DNA of 64,000 nt from Gaetbulibacter sp. 4G1 (GCF_002741945.1 NZ_MDVN01000002.1:62001-126000), one strand, 5' to 3'. Positions 30,501-38,544 are shown, numbered from the stretch's first letter. Notes: generated by a model not told the origin, from the letters alone. Numbers and translations are program-made.

Positions 30501-33173
30501 TGTACTTATAGTTTGGTCAACACCATTACTGTCTTTTAAGACAAGTTCACTTTCAGAGGTTTGGTCAGTAACCCGTAAAACTGGTGTAGACCTATAAATA
30601 AAACTTTTCTCAAAATGATAAGGTACGCCTTCGAGCACCGTATCATCAGGATATTTAAACTCTGGAGTTAAAAGTGGTGGAATGCTTGCAAAGTTAACAG
30701 CTTCTTTAGTTCCTGAAGCAATAATACTTGTATTGATAGCAGCATTACTAGCAATCTGTAAACCAGTACCTCCAACAATCTCATAGTTAAGTGGCATCAA
30801 TTCTACACGATACTCTCCTGACTCACTATTAGTTTGAAAATTAAATTTTGTATAGGGCGTTACATTGGCTCCAACTGGTGCATAATCAAAAGTCATATTC
30901 GCTACACCAATATTATTTTTAGAACTTACATCTAAGTTTTCTATAACTGGTAGGCTATTTTCAACTTTAATAAATGGTGTACTAAAAAACCCATTATCAC
31001 CAAAACCTATTGGTTTTTGGGCTTCTACCGAGCCACCAACAACACGACCAACAGCTGTAACTCTGGTTTCATCTATAAACACAACCTGTTCTTGTGCATC
31101 TTCAAAAAATTCTTGAAAAGTACCCGTTTCTGCCGGAAACCTGCCTTCAAAAGTAAAATCATGTCCGTTTTTAGCAACGCGAATAAAGTGATTACCAATA
31201 GGCACACTAATATCAAAATTACCTTCGCCATCAGACTCTATAGGGATATTATTTTCATCTAAAACAATATTGCCATCTATATAAATGTTAGCACCTTCTA
31301 CGGGAATACGTGCATAACGTTCTAAACGGTCATTATCCGCATCGGTATCATTTAAATCATTTAACCAATATTCTCCTTTATTATAAAAATTACCGTTTTG
31401 CTCATACTGGTTATACGTTTCATCTAAAATACTAGTGCCTCCACTTACATACTCATCACCATCACTAAGACCACTCAAAACACCTCCGTTTACATCAACA
31501 AAAGAAGGGAACACACCTCTGGTATCATATAATATTTTACCTTTAAAAATAAAGGATGACGTGTCTGTAAAATCTATTTTATTAACTACTTCCGAGCCTT
31601 CTCCTAAGAAGACCAGTTGCTGATTCGGTTCAAATTTATGCTGTCCGAAGACAGGCGTTATTTTAAAAGATTCCCCCGTGCCTGTATATGGAATGGCATT
31701 GATTTCGTAGTTTCCATTGGCATCGGTAACACCTAAAATACCCAATTGGCTAGATGATGGAATATTTCCAGCACCTGATACAAAAGAAATATCGTTGCTA
31801 ATGTTCTGAATATTTAGGTTTCCGTGATTTTTATTGTAGTTGAACCCGTTTCGGGAAGCGTCGTAAGCGTAGTTACCTGTATTTTCGTTAGCACTTAGAT
31901 AAGCTATTAGATCCGGATCATTCCCGCTTATATAACGTTTATAATCTGTACGAATATCGGAAGCAACCTCTTTGCTCTTCCACACTCTAATTTCATCAAT
32001 CAATGCCGTGTTTCCACCACCTATATGAACGTTGGTCCAGCTACCAGAACCCACATTAAGATTGGTGGTCTGCGTGGGTATGGTAATCTCCAGATAGGGC
32101 GATGTGTTCGCGGGATCAGTCTCAGCTCTAACATTGTGTGCCTGATCCCTGTAAACTGTGGTCATGGGACGTCCGTTAACAAATAAAAGAGGCACTTTGT
32201 TATCCTCCATCTGTACCGTAATATGCATGAAATTAGTATTGAAGTCAGTCACGGAAACCATAATATCGTCACCACGTGTATTTACATCGCCAGAAGGATA
32301 TACATTTTCAATAACAAACAAGCTTCCGGCTATATCAATTTCAAGCGTTTTTGATGCTTCCTTTAAATTAACGGTAACATCAAGATTATTACTATTCTTT
32401 TCACTTACCCGGAATAATCGAATGGCATTTCCGTTGTCGTCTGTATAGGGTGAATCGGGCCTCACCCAAGCTTGTAATGTGGTAGCCGTAGCGATGGGTT
32501 TGTTTAGATTATTAACTTCCAATTGATTGGATGCTGGAATTATCAATCCACTACCATAGCTGGATACACTCCCATCAGATTCTGCTATAACGGTCACATT
32601 TTGCACTGGGTTACCTCCCTTAAAGTTAACATTTCCGGTAACAATGGCCGTTGGATTTCTAAACCCTATGCCCGTAATAAAATTGGTATATCGTATTTCG
32701 GTCTGGCTTACCCCTTTTGCCAATACTTTATATTCGTATAGCACACCGCCATCTACATATTTATCTTCATATTGAGTGTCGTTAGGCCCAACGCTGCCAA
32801 TAAATTGAAAAGCGCCAGTACTTCCCAGTTCCCGACGGGATATTTCAATAGAGGTAATTAAATTAAAATTGTTTCTTATTTCCCATTGTAATAATACCTT
32901 ATCACCAAAGAATCCCTTGGAAATATCGAAGGAATCTTCAGAAAAGGTTCCGAAGATATAAAACACATCCCATGGAAAGCGAATATCGGTTGGCGTCGCA
33001 TTATTATCTGTTCCCAAATAAGGTACCCCCACCTGGATGGTATAATTATTACTGTTTACGGTTTCCTGTATGGCCTGTGAGGCGGTAACCACCTTGGCGC
33101 CATCATCTTGCTGTGCCCAGAGCCCCGAAACCAGGAGCCCCAGGAACAGCGTTAGTAGTTTTGTTCTCATCAT
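24549..33173 (-). CDS. Giant T9SS-secreted protein with three LamG-like domains
   Basis: A 2874-residue cell-surface protein. Residues 1-21 are a signal peptide (LWAQ). About 60-170 is fibronectin-III-like, followed by a carboxypeptidase-regulatory-like fold. About 220-420 is a LamG/concanavalin-type domain (HITVQMEDNKVPLLFVNGR). A long middle region follows, with several carboxypeptidase-regulatory-like folds and a conserved SCPYEGPELSHYY motif. Two further LamG domains lie at about 1775-1935 (FHHYTITHNNASG) and 1970-2130 (WHHITLLFNRNG). A 'WEVDPNDF' domain at about 2375 is shared with the next gene. The last ~80 residues are a Por-type (type A) sorting tail (KMYPNPFKNELMLQL ... GVYFLKVN). 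LamG domains commonly bind glycans or proteins, so a binding or matrix role is likely. It is the second gene of a four-gene operon, 9 bases after the tail-collar gene. Confidence 0.85.
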   Translation of the reverse strand: MMRTKLLTLFLGLLVSGLWAQQDDGAKVVTASQAIQETVNSNNYTIQVGVPYLGTDNNATPTDIRFPWDVFYIFGTFSEDSFDISKGFFGDKVLLQWEIRNNFNLITSIEISRRELGSTGAFQFIGSVGPNDTQYEDKYVDGGVLYEYKVLAKGVSQTEIRYTNFITGIGFRNPTAIVTGNVNFKGGNPVQNVTVIAESDGSVSSYGSGLIIPASNQLEVNNLNKPIATATTLQAWVRPDSPYTDDNGNAIRLFRVSEKNSNNLDVTVNLKEASKTLEIDIAGSLFVIENVYPSGDVNTRGDDIMVSVTDFNTNFMHITVQMEDNKVPLLFVNGRPMTTVYRDQAHNVRAETDPANTSPYLEITIPTQTTNLNVGSGSWTNVHIGGGNTALIDEIRVWKSKEVASDIRTDYKRYISGNDPDLIAYLSANENTGNYAYDASRNGFNYNKNHGNLNIQNISNDISFVSGAGNIPSSSQLGILGVTDANGNYEINAIPYTGTGESFKITPVFGQHKFEPNQQLVFLGEGSEVVNKIDFTDTSSFIFKGKILYDTRGVFPSFVDVNGGVLSGLSDGDEYVSGGTSILDETYNQYEQNGNFYNKGEYWLNDLNDTDADNDRLERYARIPVEGANIYIDGNIVLDENNIPIESDGEGNFDISVPIGNHFIRVAKNGHDFTFEGRFPAETGTFQEFFEDAQEQVVFIDETRVTAVGRVVGGSVEAQKPIGFGDNGFFSTPFIKVENSLPVIENLDVSSKNNIGVANMTFDYAPVGANVTPYTKFNFQTNSESGEYRVELMPLNYEIVGGTGLQIASNAAINTSIIASGTKEAVNFASIPPLLTPEFKYPDDTVLEGVPYHFEKSFIYRSTPVLRVTDQTSESELVLKDSNGVDQTISTEGFKHPDGSNDDVLIYQQFSTYQIVLNTFERYENFDMDINGVEDIVPIVDGQLSITNNLAIPESEVIETDANDNSITNYSFIGGVPNTNTPFTRNIDIQYVIEGVSYSAENYISDGIILGGARDGSQSILSEAPEIPDIILRDPPGSNSFASIEAGESISFTTDNSFSSGGGISQSVKLMLGGEVSIVAGPPGAGLVVNTEVTNSLTGNISVEASSKDGNSITKTYTFNQTISTSDDPEFVGAEGDLYIGNSKNYSKGSFDDFQATLDQIGDPSDNFELTNGVGDKVYLNKQKAFYLGEKPTNTFFVYSQKFIITDLIPEYETIVETLSNGGTVENAKPQSWYENQINLWRRIILNNERSKYTALNDPTFIGQTALQAIGDFTSDLQDEINNAQVGGPYESLLQEKLKLADEQKALITSKSQDNITFDSGVGEVSRSIESVVVNTSTLEFDINIEQSLQLELGFSVNKLGIESTTTGFASQAFSASLTEEDTKTTTISYTLKDNDPANVLSVDIINLFDGSGPIFTTVGGRTSCPYEGPELSHYYNHATYNPNNPVIELAQGDRETLSNATEKAEDPKILVEVSEIFNIPESNNAEFKLQLSNNADATSDAASFNYFELIVDNLTNPDNALINVSQNGTVVFVPYGQTVEYTLTLGKSVSDVNDYEDIRVILQSQCDPVNVFDDVLISAHFVPSCSQVAVKAPLDNWVYNVDAAFNNDGSTNPLAINVSEYNQAFNNFKKIDLEYRLATSPNWTRLHTYYNTQVFYDEAVANSESEISLITDAEVIFAFDIVSLQLQDGNYEIRARSTCTNDTEFISDVISGSIDLQSPQQFGTPLPTDGILGPGEDLRVSFNENIFYNSAVSTIEIKGETNQLPIDHSVSLRFEGANNTATIESPRLVSGDLTVEFWMNNATTASTATVISQQNGLNIRLENGDIYATLGDITANGTIVTDGLFHHYTITHNNASGSLSIYEDDRDIGGATGIANTQFTNNNPLVIGGNTFIGNIHDLRLWTKSISLSEAFANIYTKLLGNENSLVGYWPMNEGRGTIANDLARFKHAAVSADWDIKPKGTSYEFANGQYLELDNVGFVQLTNTMDATISFWIKTDTPQEATIFSNGRGKGGGTPQTSDPVQSNGFANKWAINMNSSGALYFASEENEYVLTAESVADNNWHHITLLFNRNGSLRTYVDAQQVSSNPITDIGGFSGNQAWIGARGFKDQAGVETVDRVFSGKIDEFRLWNTLRNVDQISRDRFNEMDVESIGLLLYARMNDPDPVTANGPRYYHAFTNQSVIPSNAVLNLGTVNYSDDVPAIKPERKLIKFQVNHVINEDDMILEPVISDWATLEGQILDITVHRMFDASNNMQQSPITWTAFVQKNEMSWFVEGFNDVVDIVKEGNESPSFEITIINKGGLVQPYNISGVPNWLSLSSTSGSLAPDSKVTITATIDASLSVGEYIESLYLQTDFGLDEKLQLEVRVLAEEPAWEVDPNDFDFSMNIVGRIKIDGIFSDDEFDRIAAFVNGETRGVANIIYNESYQEYFVFLTVYSNTVSGEAIAFSIWDATKGQIMQSTLDGNASVTFVENNVIGSLSNPAIFENTNVVEQDIALNAGWTWVSFNVNDANFSNLNVLTSGMNLQTSDRILSHSPTQLETYFKDDTTPANSSWNGAISANSGLSTNFMYKMKFANQQSLKVKGSSVDVNAWSFNIQENWNWLPYPLNKNVSVNEALATFDVSDGDIIKSQNLFAIYDPLNGWSGTLNYLETGKGYMVKSSKDQTFKYANIFGKSSNTKASKNTNTAFVHKRTEPEFAKYSENMNAVVLLPEGYHELFIYDEDGVLKGEATNQIVGDKALSFITIYGERPEALTFHVGNGNSQRSTQKAVTFKSNTVLGTVADPLVLESDILESLKMYPNPFKNELMLQLNSNEVSNMELKLFNVVGQLVHSETHKTIKGQNTIKLTPRISNGVYFLKVNLNNVNTTYRIIKN

Positions 33174-33182
33174 CCTATGCTT

Positions 33183-34073
33183 TTATAGTTTAATGATATA
33201 GTTTACCCCATAATTTATTGGGCGAGACTCTGTACCTTCTGTAGAAACTGTTCCAGAAATAGTATGCGAATGATCTCCATTAGCACTTGTTGGAACTACA
33301 GATATTCCAGCTTCAGAACTAAGAATATTAAATGCCGGATTGGAGCCAGCAGCAAACCTTCTATTAAGCATAGAAGTGGTGTGAAAGTGTGCACCAGCTG
33401 TGTTCGTAGCTAAACTACCCGCCGCATGATTATGTGCCAGATTATCGTCTTGCTGTCTGGTATTTAATGCCGGACCGGAATTGCCCGTATAACCGTTTAC
33501 CCCATTGGAGCCGGCACCTCTTAAAAAGAAGCCTCTTAAATCGGGCGCGTTGTTGCTGCCCAATAGCGCTATTAAATTATCAGAACCATTAATTCCGGTT
33601 AAGGAACTGCCATCACATAGTACCCAACCTGTTGGGGCCGTTGCTCCCACAAAAGGCATAATAGACCCTGTTGGCACACCGTTATTGGCGGCCACGGCAT
33701 AGGGAACGTGTTTTAATTTTTCATCGGATATCGGTGTGTTGCCTTCACTAATTCTTAAATAGAGTTGTTGGTTTGCAAAAAATGCTCCGTTGGTGGCTGC
33801 TGGACTTAACACATGAGAAAATACCCCAAAGGCATCTGTAGCGATACTCACCGTTTCTAAATTACCAACTCGTACTTCGGCATTACCATTATTGGCATCT
33901 AAATAATACAGCTCGAAGGTTAAATTGATATTGGTATTTGCTCTTGCCGTGTTATTATTATCTCTGGCAATTCCTTGTACCGCAATATCGGCTATTTCTG
34001 CTGAGGTTTGCGCATAATTGTAGGTTGCTACAAAAAGCATTAATAGGGTTAAAAATGTAAATTTTGTTTTCAT
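33183..34073 (-). CDS. Secreted protein with phage tail-collar-type domain
   Basis: A 296-residue exported protein. I place the start at the ATG at 34071-34073 because it begins a proper signal peptide (MKTKFTFLTLLMLFVATYNYAQ); an in-frame ATG 54 bases upstream would spoil it. About 25-130 is a beta domain found in many secreted Bacteroidota proteins (ending KLKHVPYAVAANNG). From 132 on is a tail-collar domain with VPTGSIMPFVG, TAPTGWVLCDGSSL and LRGFFLRGAGS, the DNA-independent trimerising fold of phage tail fibres. With its signal peptide and no phage genes nearby, it is not prophage but a host surface protein using this fold. It leads the operon of the LamG giant, and the upstream region carries the TACGTA operator. 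Confidence 0.8.
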   Translation of the reverse strand: MKTKFTFLTLLMLFVATYNYAQTSAEIADIAVQGIARDNNNTARANTNINLTFELYYLDANNGNAEVRVGNLETVSIATDAFGVFSHVLSPAATNGAFFANQQLYLRISEGNTPISDEKLKHVPYAVAANNGVPTGSIMPFVGATAPTGWVLCDGSSLTGINGSDNLIALLGSNNAPDLRGFFLRGAGSNGVNGYTGNSGPALNTRQQDDNLAHNHAAGSLATNTAGAHFHTTSMLNRRFAAGSNPAFNILSSEAGISVVPTSANGDHSHTISGTVSTEGTESRPINYGVNYIIKL

Positions 34074-34134
34074 GGTTATTATTGTTAATTCGTTATACTC
34101 TTTTTTGAGACAAGGATATACATCCAATGCTAGT

Positions 34135-34165
34135 GCAAGGTATAACTAGGGGTAGTCTATAACAA
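34135..34165 (-). promoter_or_regulatory. Possible promoter of the tail-collar/LamG operon
   Basis: On the minus strand TTG (34163-34165), 20 bases, then TACCTTGC (34135-34142), an imperfect TAnnTTTG. It is accepted mainly because it lies at the same distance from the first TACGTA box and from the start codon as the better-formed peroxiredoxin promoter. An alternative -7 (TATCCTTG, 34111-34118) with a TTG at 34136-34138 is equally possible. Confidence 0.3.
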
Positions 34166-34201
34166 TACGTACCACTTGCAAATACTACGTAGGGCTACGT
34201 A
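34166..34201. promoter_or_regulatory. Triple TACGTA operator (tail-collar/LamG operon)
   Basis: TACGTA occurs at 34166-34171, 34186-34191 and 34196-34201. The last two form TACGTAGGGCTACGTA. Start-to-start spacing is 20 and 10 bases, one or two helical turns. The first box begins 93 bases upstream of the tail-collar start codon. The same arrangement recurs at 46396-46430. The likely ligand is the LuxR-type response regulator encoded next door, acting as an activator just upstream of -33; this is inference. Confidence 0.6.
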
Positions 34202-34230
34202 GCGTTTGATATGAAAGTTGCTTACCGAAT

Positions 34231-34869
34231 TTATATGGAAAGTATAAGCTCTTTATGCTCCTGAGCCCAAGAACTTAGGGCATCCATTTCGTTTGAAAGG
34301 TCTAATTTTTGGATGATATTGGAGCGGTGTTTTTCTACAGTTCTACTTGATATGCTTAATAATTCTCCAATTTCTTTAGAAGATTTCCCTTGTGCTACTA
34401 AACGAACAATGGTACGCTCTGAAGGGCTTAAGAATTTAATTTTCTCAATTTCTGGTGAAATCTGATTTTGAAGTATTTTATTGAATTCTGAGCTAAAGTA
34501 TGTGCCACCTTTATAAACTTCCTGAATGCATTTGTGGAGTTCGATTGATGGTTCATCTTTTAAAATATAACCTTGTATATTAAGTTTTTGTGCTTTTGAA
34601 ATAAAGCCTTTTTGTTTATGAGATGTCAGGATGATAAACTTTGTGGTTTGTTGCTTATCCAAACATTTTTGAATGACTTCAAAACCTGATAACAAAGGCA
34701 TTTCTATATCCAAAATGGCAATATCTGGTTGCAATGACATAATATCATCTAAAGCTTTTGCTCCATTTTCTACTGAAGAAATGACATTATAATTAAACGA
34801 TTTAAGTTCATCTACTAAACCTTTGAGTAACATCGGGTGGTCATCGGCAACTAAAACAGAAATTTCCAT
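34231..34869 (-). CDS. NarL/LuxR-type response regulator (partner of the propeller kinase)
   Basis: A 212-residue regulator. Residues 1-120 are a receiver (VLVADDHPMLLKG; phospho-acceptor Asp in AILDIEMPLLSGFE; Thr/Ser in FIILTSHKQKG; Lys in GYILKDE). About 145-205 is a GerE/LuxR helix-turn-helix (LSPSERTIVRLVAQGKSSKE, then ISSRTVEKHRSNIIQKLDL). It begins 2 bases after the stop of the propeller histidine kinase, so the two form a co-transcribed pair. Its HTH recognition helix (RTVEKHRSNII) is identical to that of the regulator at 46469-47125, and both genes are followed by a triple TACGTA operator. The likely target is therefore the operon starting at 34073. Confidence 0.93.
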   Translation of the reverse strand: MEISVLVADDHPMLLKGLVDELKSFNYNVISSVENGAKALDDIMSLQPDIAILDIEMPLLSGFEVIQKCLDKQQTTKFIILTSHKQKGFISKAQKLNIQGYILKDEPSIELHKCIQEVYKGGTYFSSEFNKILQNQISPEIEKIKFLSPSERTIVRLVAQGKSSKEIGELLSISSRTVEKHRSNIIQKLDLSNEMDALSSWAQEHKELILSI

Positions 34870-34871
34870 AA

Positions 34872-37739
34872 TTATACTATTGGTATTTGAGCTAGAACCA
34901 GCGTTCCTTCTTCTTTTTTACTTTTTATTGATAGTGTACCTTTTAACATGCGTATGCGTTCTGCTATAGTTTTTAAACCTAGGCTATGTTGTTTTACAGA
35001 CGCCACATTATCAAAACCAACACCGTTGTCTTTTATTAAAACTTCTATAGTACTACTATATTTTATAATGTTTACGGTTAATGTTTTAGCTTTGGCGTGT
35101 TTTAAAGCATTTGTTACCGTTTCTTGAATAAATCTATATAAATTAAGTGTTTCTGTTTCGTTAAACTCGTTATCAATATCATCAATCTCTACAGAAAAAA
35201 ACATATCGGTTTCTTCATCTAAATCATTTAATAACTGCTGAATGCTTTCAGATAATCCCAATTGTTTTAATGCTGCCGGATAAAGCCCTCTTGATATGCT
35301 ACGCACTTCTTCAAGCGCATTATTTGTCATGGCAGATAATTCTTGTTGTTCCAAATTCTGAGCTTTCTTTTTAATTAATGTCAGCTGCTGGCCTACACTA
35401 TCGTGTAAATCTTTAGATACCCTGGTCCGTTCTTCTTCTTGAGTTTTTATAAGGTCTTGCGAAAATTGTTGTAATCGTTTTTGTTCTATCTTATTCTTAC
35501 GATTAATACTATACAATACAATTCCTGATAATATGGCTATAGTTAAAACCCAAAATAAAGGTCTTCTCCAAAATGGTACGTTAATCACAAACGGATAGGT
35601 ATATATATTGTCTTGCCATATGCCGTTACCATTATCTGCAGTAAATTCAAAAGTATAATTTCCGGGAGGCAGATATGAAAAAACAACCTCATGGTTTTTG
35701 ACTGGTTGAGACCAGACATCTCCATCCCTTAAACCCTTTAGGCGATACTTATATTTTACGTTTTCAGGAAATGTATAGGTAATCGCTTCCATATCAAATG
35801 TCAGGTAATTTTCTTTATAGGACAAAGACACTTTCCCATCTTTTGTATAGAATGATTCATTTAGGGGTTCGGAAAATAATGATACGCCGGATAGATTTAA
35901 TTTAGGAGGCTTTTCATTTGACTTATATAAAGATTCATTAAAGATTAATAAGCCTTTTGGAGTTTCACCGTAAACAATATCATTGTTTTTTATACTCACA
36001 CCATTAATATGAAAACCATCTTCCATAATATCCTTATCAATAGGAAAGGTCTTCATACTAATACTGTCCTTCTCCAATAACAAATTCAGGTCTACTCTTC
36101 TTAAGGAAGAAATATCGCCTAACCATAAATCATTACCATTTACGGTCATGGAATTAAGACCATTCAAATCGTTGAATCTACTTTGGTGGAACGTTTTAAC
36201 CTGATAACTTGAGTCTGTATATCTGACGTAATAAATACCTTGCTCCGTATCCCCCACAAAAAAGGAATGGTCGTTCACCTGAGCCATAGCGTTATATAAT
36301 CTGCCATCCGGTTCAAACCCATTTATTGGCGAAAGTGGCCCGTCTTTAAACTCAAAAATACCAACCTTAAGACCTGCCAGATAATGATCAGCGATCTTTA
36401 TAAGATTAAAAGGTTCTGCGGCAGGAATAATCAAGGTTGTGTCCGGTTTTACGATATGAAACCAGTCATATCCGCAAAGTATATAACGGTCTTTATGCGC
36501 ATAAACGTTGTTAAAATAACCTTTACCTATAATATCTTTTTGTTTTAGGTTTTCGTATAAATAAGTCCGACTCGTTCTGGAAATCAAAAATTTGTCCTTA
36601 GAGATTTGATCTATGGCTCTAATATCTAAATCGTTTATGAGCGTATCTTTAAGTGTGTTATTTTTTAATCGATACAAACCCTTGCTGGTGGCCATTAGAA
36701 CACTGTCTTTTCCTTCCTGAATAGTTTTCGCAATGCCTTCTTCCGCTAATCCATTTCCAATAGGTAAAAACTTAAATGAATCATCCCTGTATTTAACCAA
36801 ACCATTCCATATATCGACACCCCAAATATTACCATCCGGGTCTTCCGTAACATCATGAACATAGGGTGTAGGAATCCCTTTTTTGGTATTAAGCATGTTA
36901 TAATGCCCGGTCGTTTTATTAAAAATCACAATACCATTTCCTTCCAACCCCAATAGCAGTTCATCGTTATTTCTTTGGCGGATACTTTGAATACGATTAC
37001 TATTGAATTCCTTCTGATTAAATTTGTATTTTACTATGGAACCATCCGGCAATAATTTTACCAATTCGCCATAGGTTCCTATCCAGATGTCACCAGAACC
37101 ATTAATATCTTTTGATATGCAATACGAAATATTATTAAGAGTGGGAGAGGTTATTAGTTTTTCCGATTTAAAAGGATTCAATGTTATCTTATGAACACCA
37201 TCATTTAATGTAGGCGCCATAATGGTATTATCATCTAACCAAATAGCGTCGTTAATAGCCAGTGGTAGCTCATGCTCATCAACAATCACTTTCGCTTGAG
37301 CACCATCGAATTCAACAATACCTTTAGCTGTAAAATAGATGATGTTTCCATTTTTCTTTTCCAAAAACGACCTAATATGTGCATATTTTTGAGGGAGCCT
37401 ATCTTTCAGATTGATTACGCTGTCATTTTCAATATAATTGGCACCTCCGGAAATGGTTGCCACCCAGATGCGGCCTTTAGAGTCCTCATATAACTTAGTA
37501 GCCAAATTGGAAGACAGGCCTTCTTTAATAGTGAAGTTTTTAAAGTTAGATCCGTTAAACTTTTGTACCCCTTGTGAAGTAGCTATCCATAAATAGCCAT
37601 TACGATCGGTCAAAATACTTTGAGAAGCATTACTCAAAAGTCCTTGTTTCGTGGTGTAGTGCTTAAAGGTGTGATCTTGTGCAAATAGAGAGAGTGAGAG
37701 AGCACATAAGAAAACACCTAAGACAACTTTTTTTAACAT
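34872..37739 (-). CDS. Sensor histidine kinase with two-component regulator propeller
   Basis: A 955-residue membrane kinase. Residues 1-20 are a signal peptide. About 25-620 are repeated 'two-component regulator propeller' blades (DRNGYLWIATSQGVQKFNG, EDSKGRIWVATISGG, EDPDGNIWGVDIWNG), forming a periplasmic sensor. About 630-715 is a Y_Y_Y beta domain ending in YLPPGNYTFEFTADNGNG. A transmembrane helix lies near 727-747. After a short coiled coil comes a HisKA_3 phosphoacceptor (KDLHDSVGQQLTLIKKK, His near 776) and an HATPase domain (NALKHA, then DNGVGF, SLGLKTIAERI). In Bacteroides such propeller sensors often detect polysaccharide fragments, though those are usually hybrid proteins with an AraC output; this one passes phosphate to a separate LuxR-type regulator. 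The ligand is unknown. Confidence 0.92.
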   Translation of the reverse strand: MLKKVVLGVFLCALSLSLFAQDHTFKHYTTKQGLLSNASQSILTDRNGYLWIATSQGVQKFNGSNFKNFTIKEGLSSNLATKLYEDSKGRIWVATISGGANYIENDSVINLKDRLPQKYAHIRSFLEKKNGNIIYFTAKGIVEFDGAQAKVIVDEHELPLAINDAIWLDDNTIMAPTLNDGVHKITLNPFKSEKLITSPTLNNISYCISKDINGSGDIWIGTYGELVKLLPDGSIVKYKFNQKEFNSNRIQSIRQRNNDELLLGLEGNGIVIFNKTTGHYNMLNTKKGIPTPYVHDVTEDPDGNIWGVDIWNGLVKYRDDSFKFLPIGNGLAEEGIAKTIQEGKDSVLMATSKGLYRLKNNTLKDTLINDLDIRAIDQISKDKFLISRTSRTYLYENLKQKDIIGKGYFNNVYAHKDRYILCGYDWFHIVKPDTTLIIPAAEPFNLIKIADHYLAGLKVGIFEFKDGPLSPINGFEPDGRLYNAMAQVNDHSFFVGDTEQGIYYVRYTDSSYQVKTFHQSRFNDLNGLNSMTVNGNDLWLGDISSLRRVDLNLLLEKDSISMKTFPIDKDIMEDGFHINGVSIKNNDIVYGETPKGLLIFNESLYKSNEKPPKLNLSGVSLFSEPLNESFYTKDGKVSLSYKENYLTFDMEAITYTFPENVKYKYRLKGLRDGDVWSQPVKNHEVVFSYLPPGNYTFEFTADNGNGIWQDNIYTYPFVINVPFWRRPLFWVLTIAILSGIVLYSINRKNKIEQKRLQQFSQDLIKTQEEERTRVSKDLHDSVGQQLTLIKKKAQNLEQQELSAMTNNALEEVRSISRGLYPAALKQLGLSESIQQLLNDLDEETDMFFSVEIDDIDNEFNETETLNLYRFIQETVTNALKHAKAKTLTVNIIKYSSTIEVLIKDNGVGFDNVASVKQHSLGLKTIAERIRMLKGTLSIKSKKEEGTLVLAQIPIV

Positions 37740-37866
37740 ACGTGTAAATATAATTAATTTTAGAATATGTTAAAATTGACTTACATATATAAAATTTAAG
37801 CAACCGTTAAAACATATAATTAAACTGTTGTGACTTAATACAAAAATAAGCAAGAACAAACGCTAC

Positions 37867-38544
37867 CTAATAATCTAGTCGCTTTAAGAATAGCTCTTTA
37901 TAGGTTTTACCAATTGGAATCGATTTATCATTGATAAAAACCTGACTACCGTAAACTTTTTCAATTTTATTAATATTGATAATGTATGATCGATGCACTT
38001 GTACAAAAGAAAAATTTGCTAATTTATCTTTCCAATTTCTCAAACTATCTAATATCAAGATTTCTCTATCCTTGGTAATAACATTTACATAATCTACTTC
38101 GGCTTTTAAGTATAAGATGTCATCAATTTCTACTTTATAGATTGTTTTATCAGCATATAAAAAGAGCTGTTCGATTTTTTCTTTCTGTTGTACTAAAAAC
38201 AGATTCCTAGCCCGTGTGACAGCTTTAAAGAATCGCTCATAAGAAAATGGTTTTACTAAATAATCTAAGACAGCTTCCTCAAAAGCTTCAATAGCATGAT
38301 TAGAATACGCAGTTGTTACGATTACTTTCGGTGGATAGGTAACCGTTTTTAGAAAAGACAAGCCGTTTAGTTCTGGCAGTTGAATGTCTAAAAATAAAAC
38401 GTCTGCTCGCTTTAACTTCTCCAGAGGGATGTCTAATCCGCTTTCGTACATTCCAATGCAATTTACAAAAGGTGTTTTGTCTATATACCCCTGCAAAACC
38501 TCTCGTGCTGATTGTTCATCCTCTAAAATCAAACAGTGTATCAT
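37867..38544 (-). CDS. LytTR-family response regulator (partner of the adjacent LytS-type kinase)
   Basis: A 225-residue regulator with a receiver (ILEDEQSAREV; phospho-acceptor Asp in VLFLDIQLPELNG; VTTAYSNHA; YLVKPF) and a LytTR domain at about 125-225 (FVQVHRSYIININKIEKVYG). Its ATG overlaps the stop of the kinase gene by 4 bases, showing translational coupling in the order receptor, lipoprotein, kinase, regulator. LytTR proteins usually bind direct repeats and activate promoters near their own operon; the TonB-dependent receptor at the start of the operon is a plausible target. Confidence 0.92.
   Translation of the reverse strand: MIHCLILEDEQSAREVLQGYIDKTPFVNCIGMYESGLDIPLEKLKRADVLFLDIQLPELNGLSFLKTVTYPPKVIVTTAYSNHAIEAFEEAVLDYLVKPFSYERFFKAVTRARNLFLVQQKEKIEQLFLYADKTIYKVEIDDILYLKAEVDYVNVITKDREILILDSLRNWKDKLANFSFVQVHRSYIININKIEKVYGSQVFINDKSIPIGKTYKELFLKRLDY

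Noticed and set aside
33183-34073. Prophage remnant suggested by the tail-collar domain
   Set aside because: It has a signal peptide and a Bacteroidota secreted N-terminal domain, sits in an operon with T9SS cargo, and no other phage gene is near.
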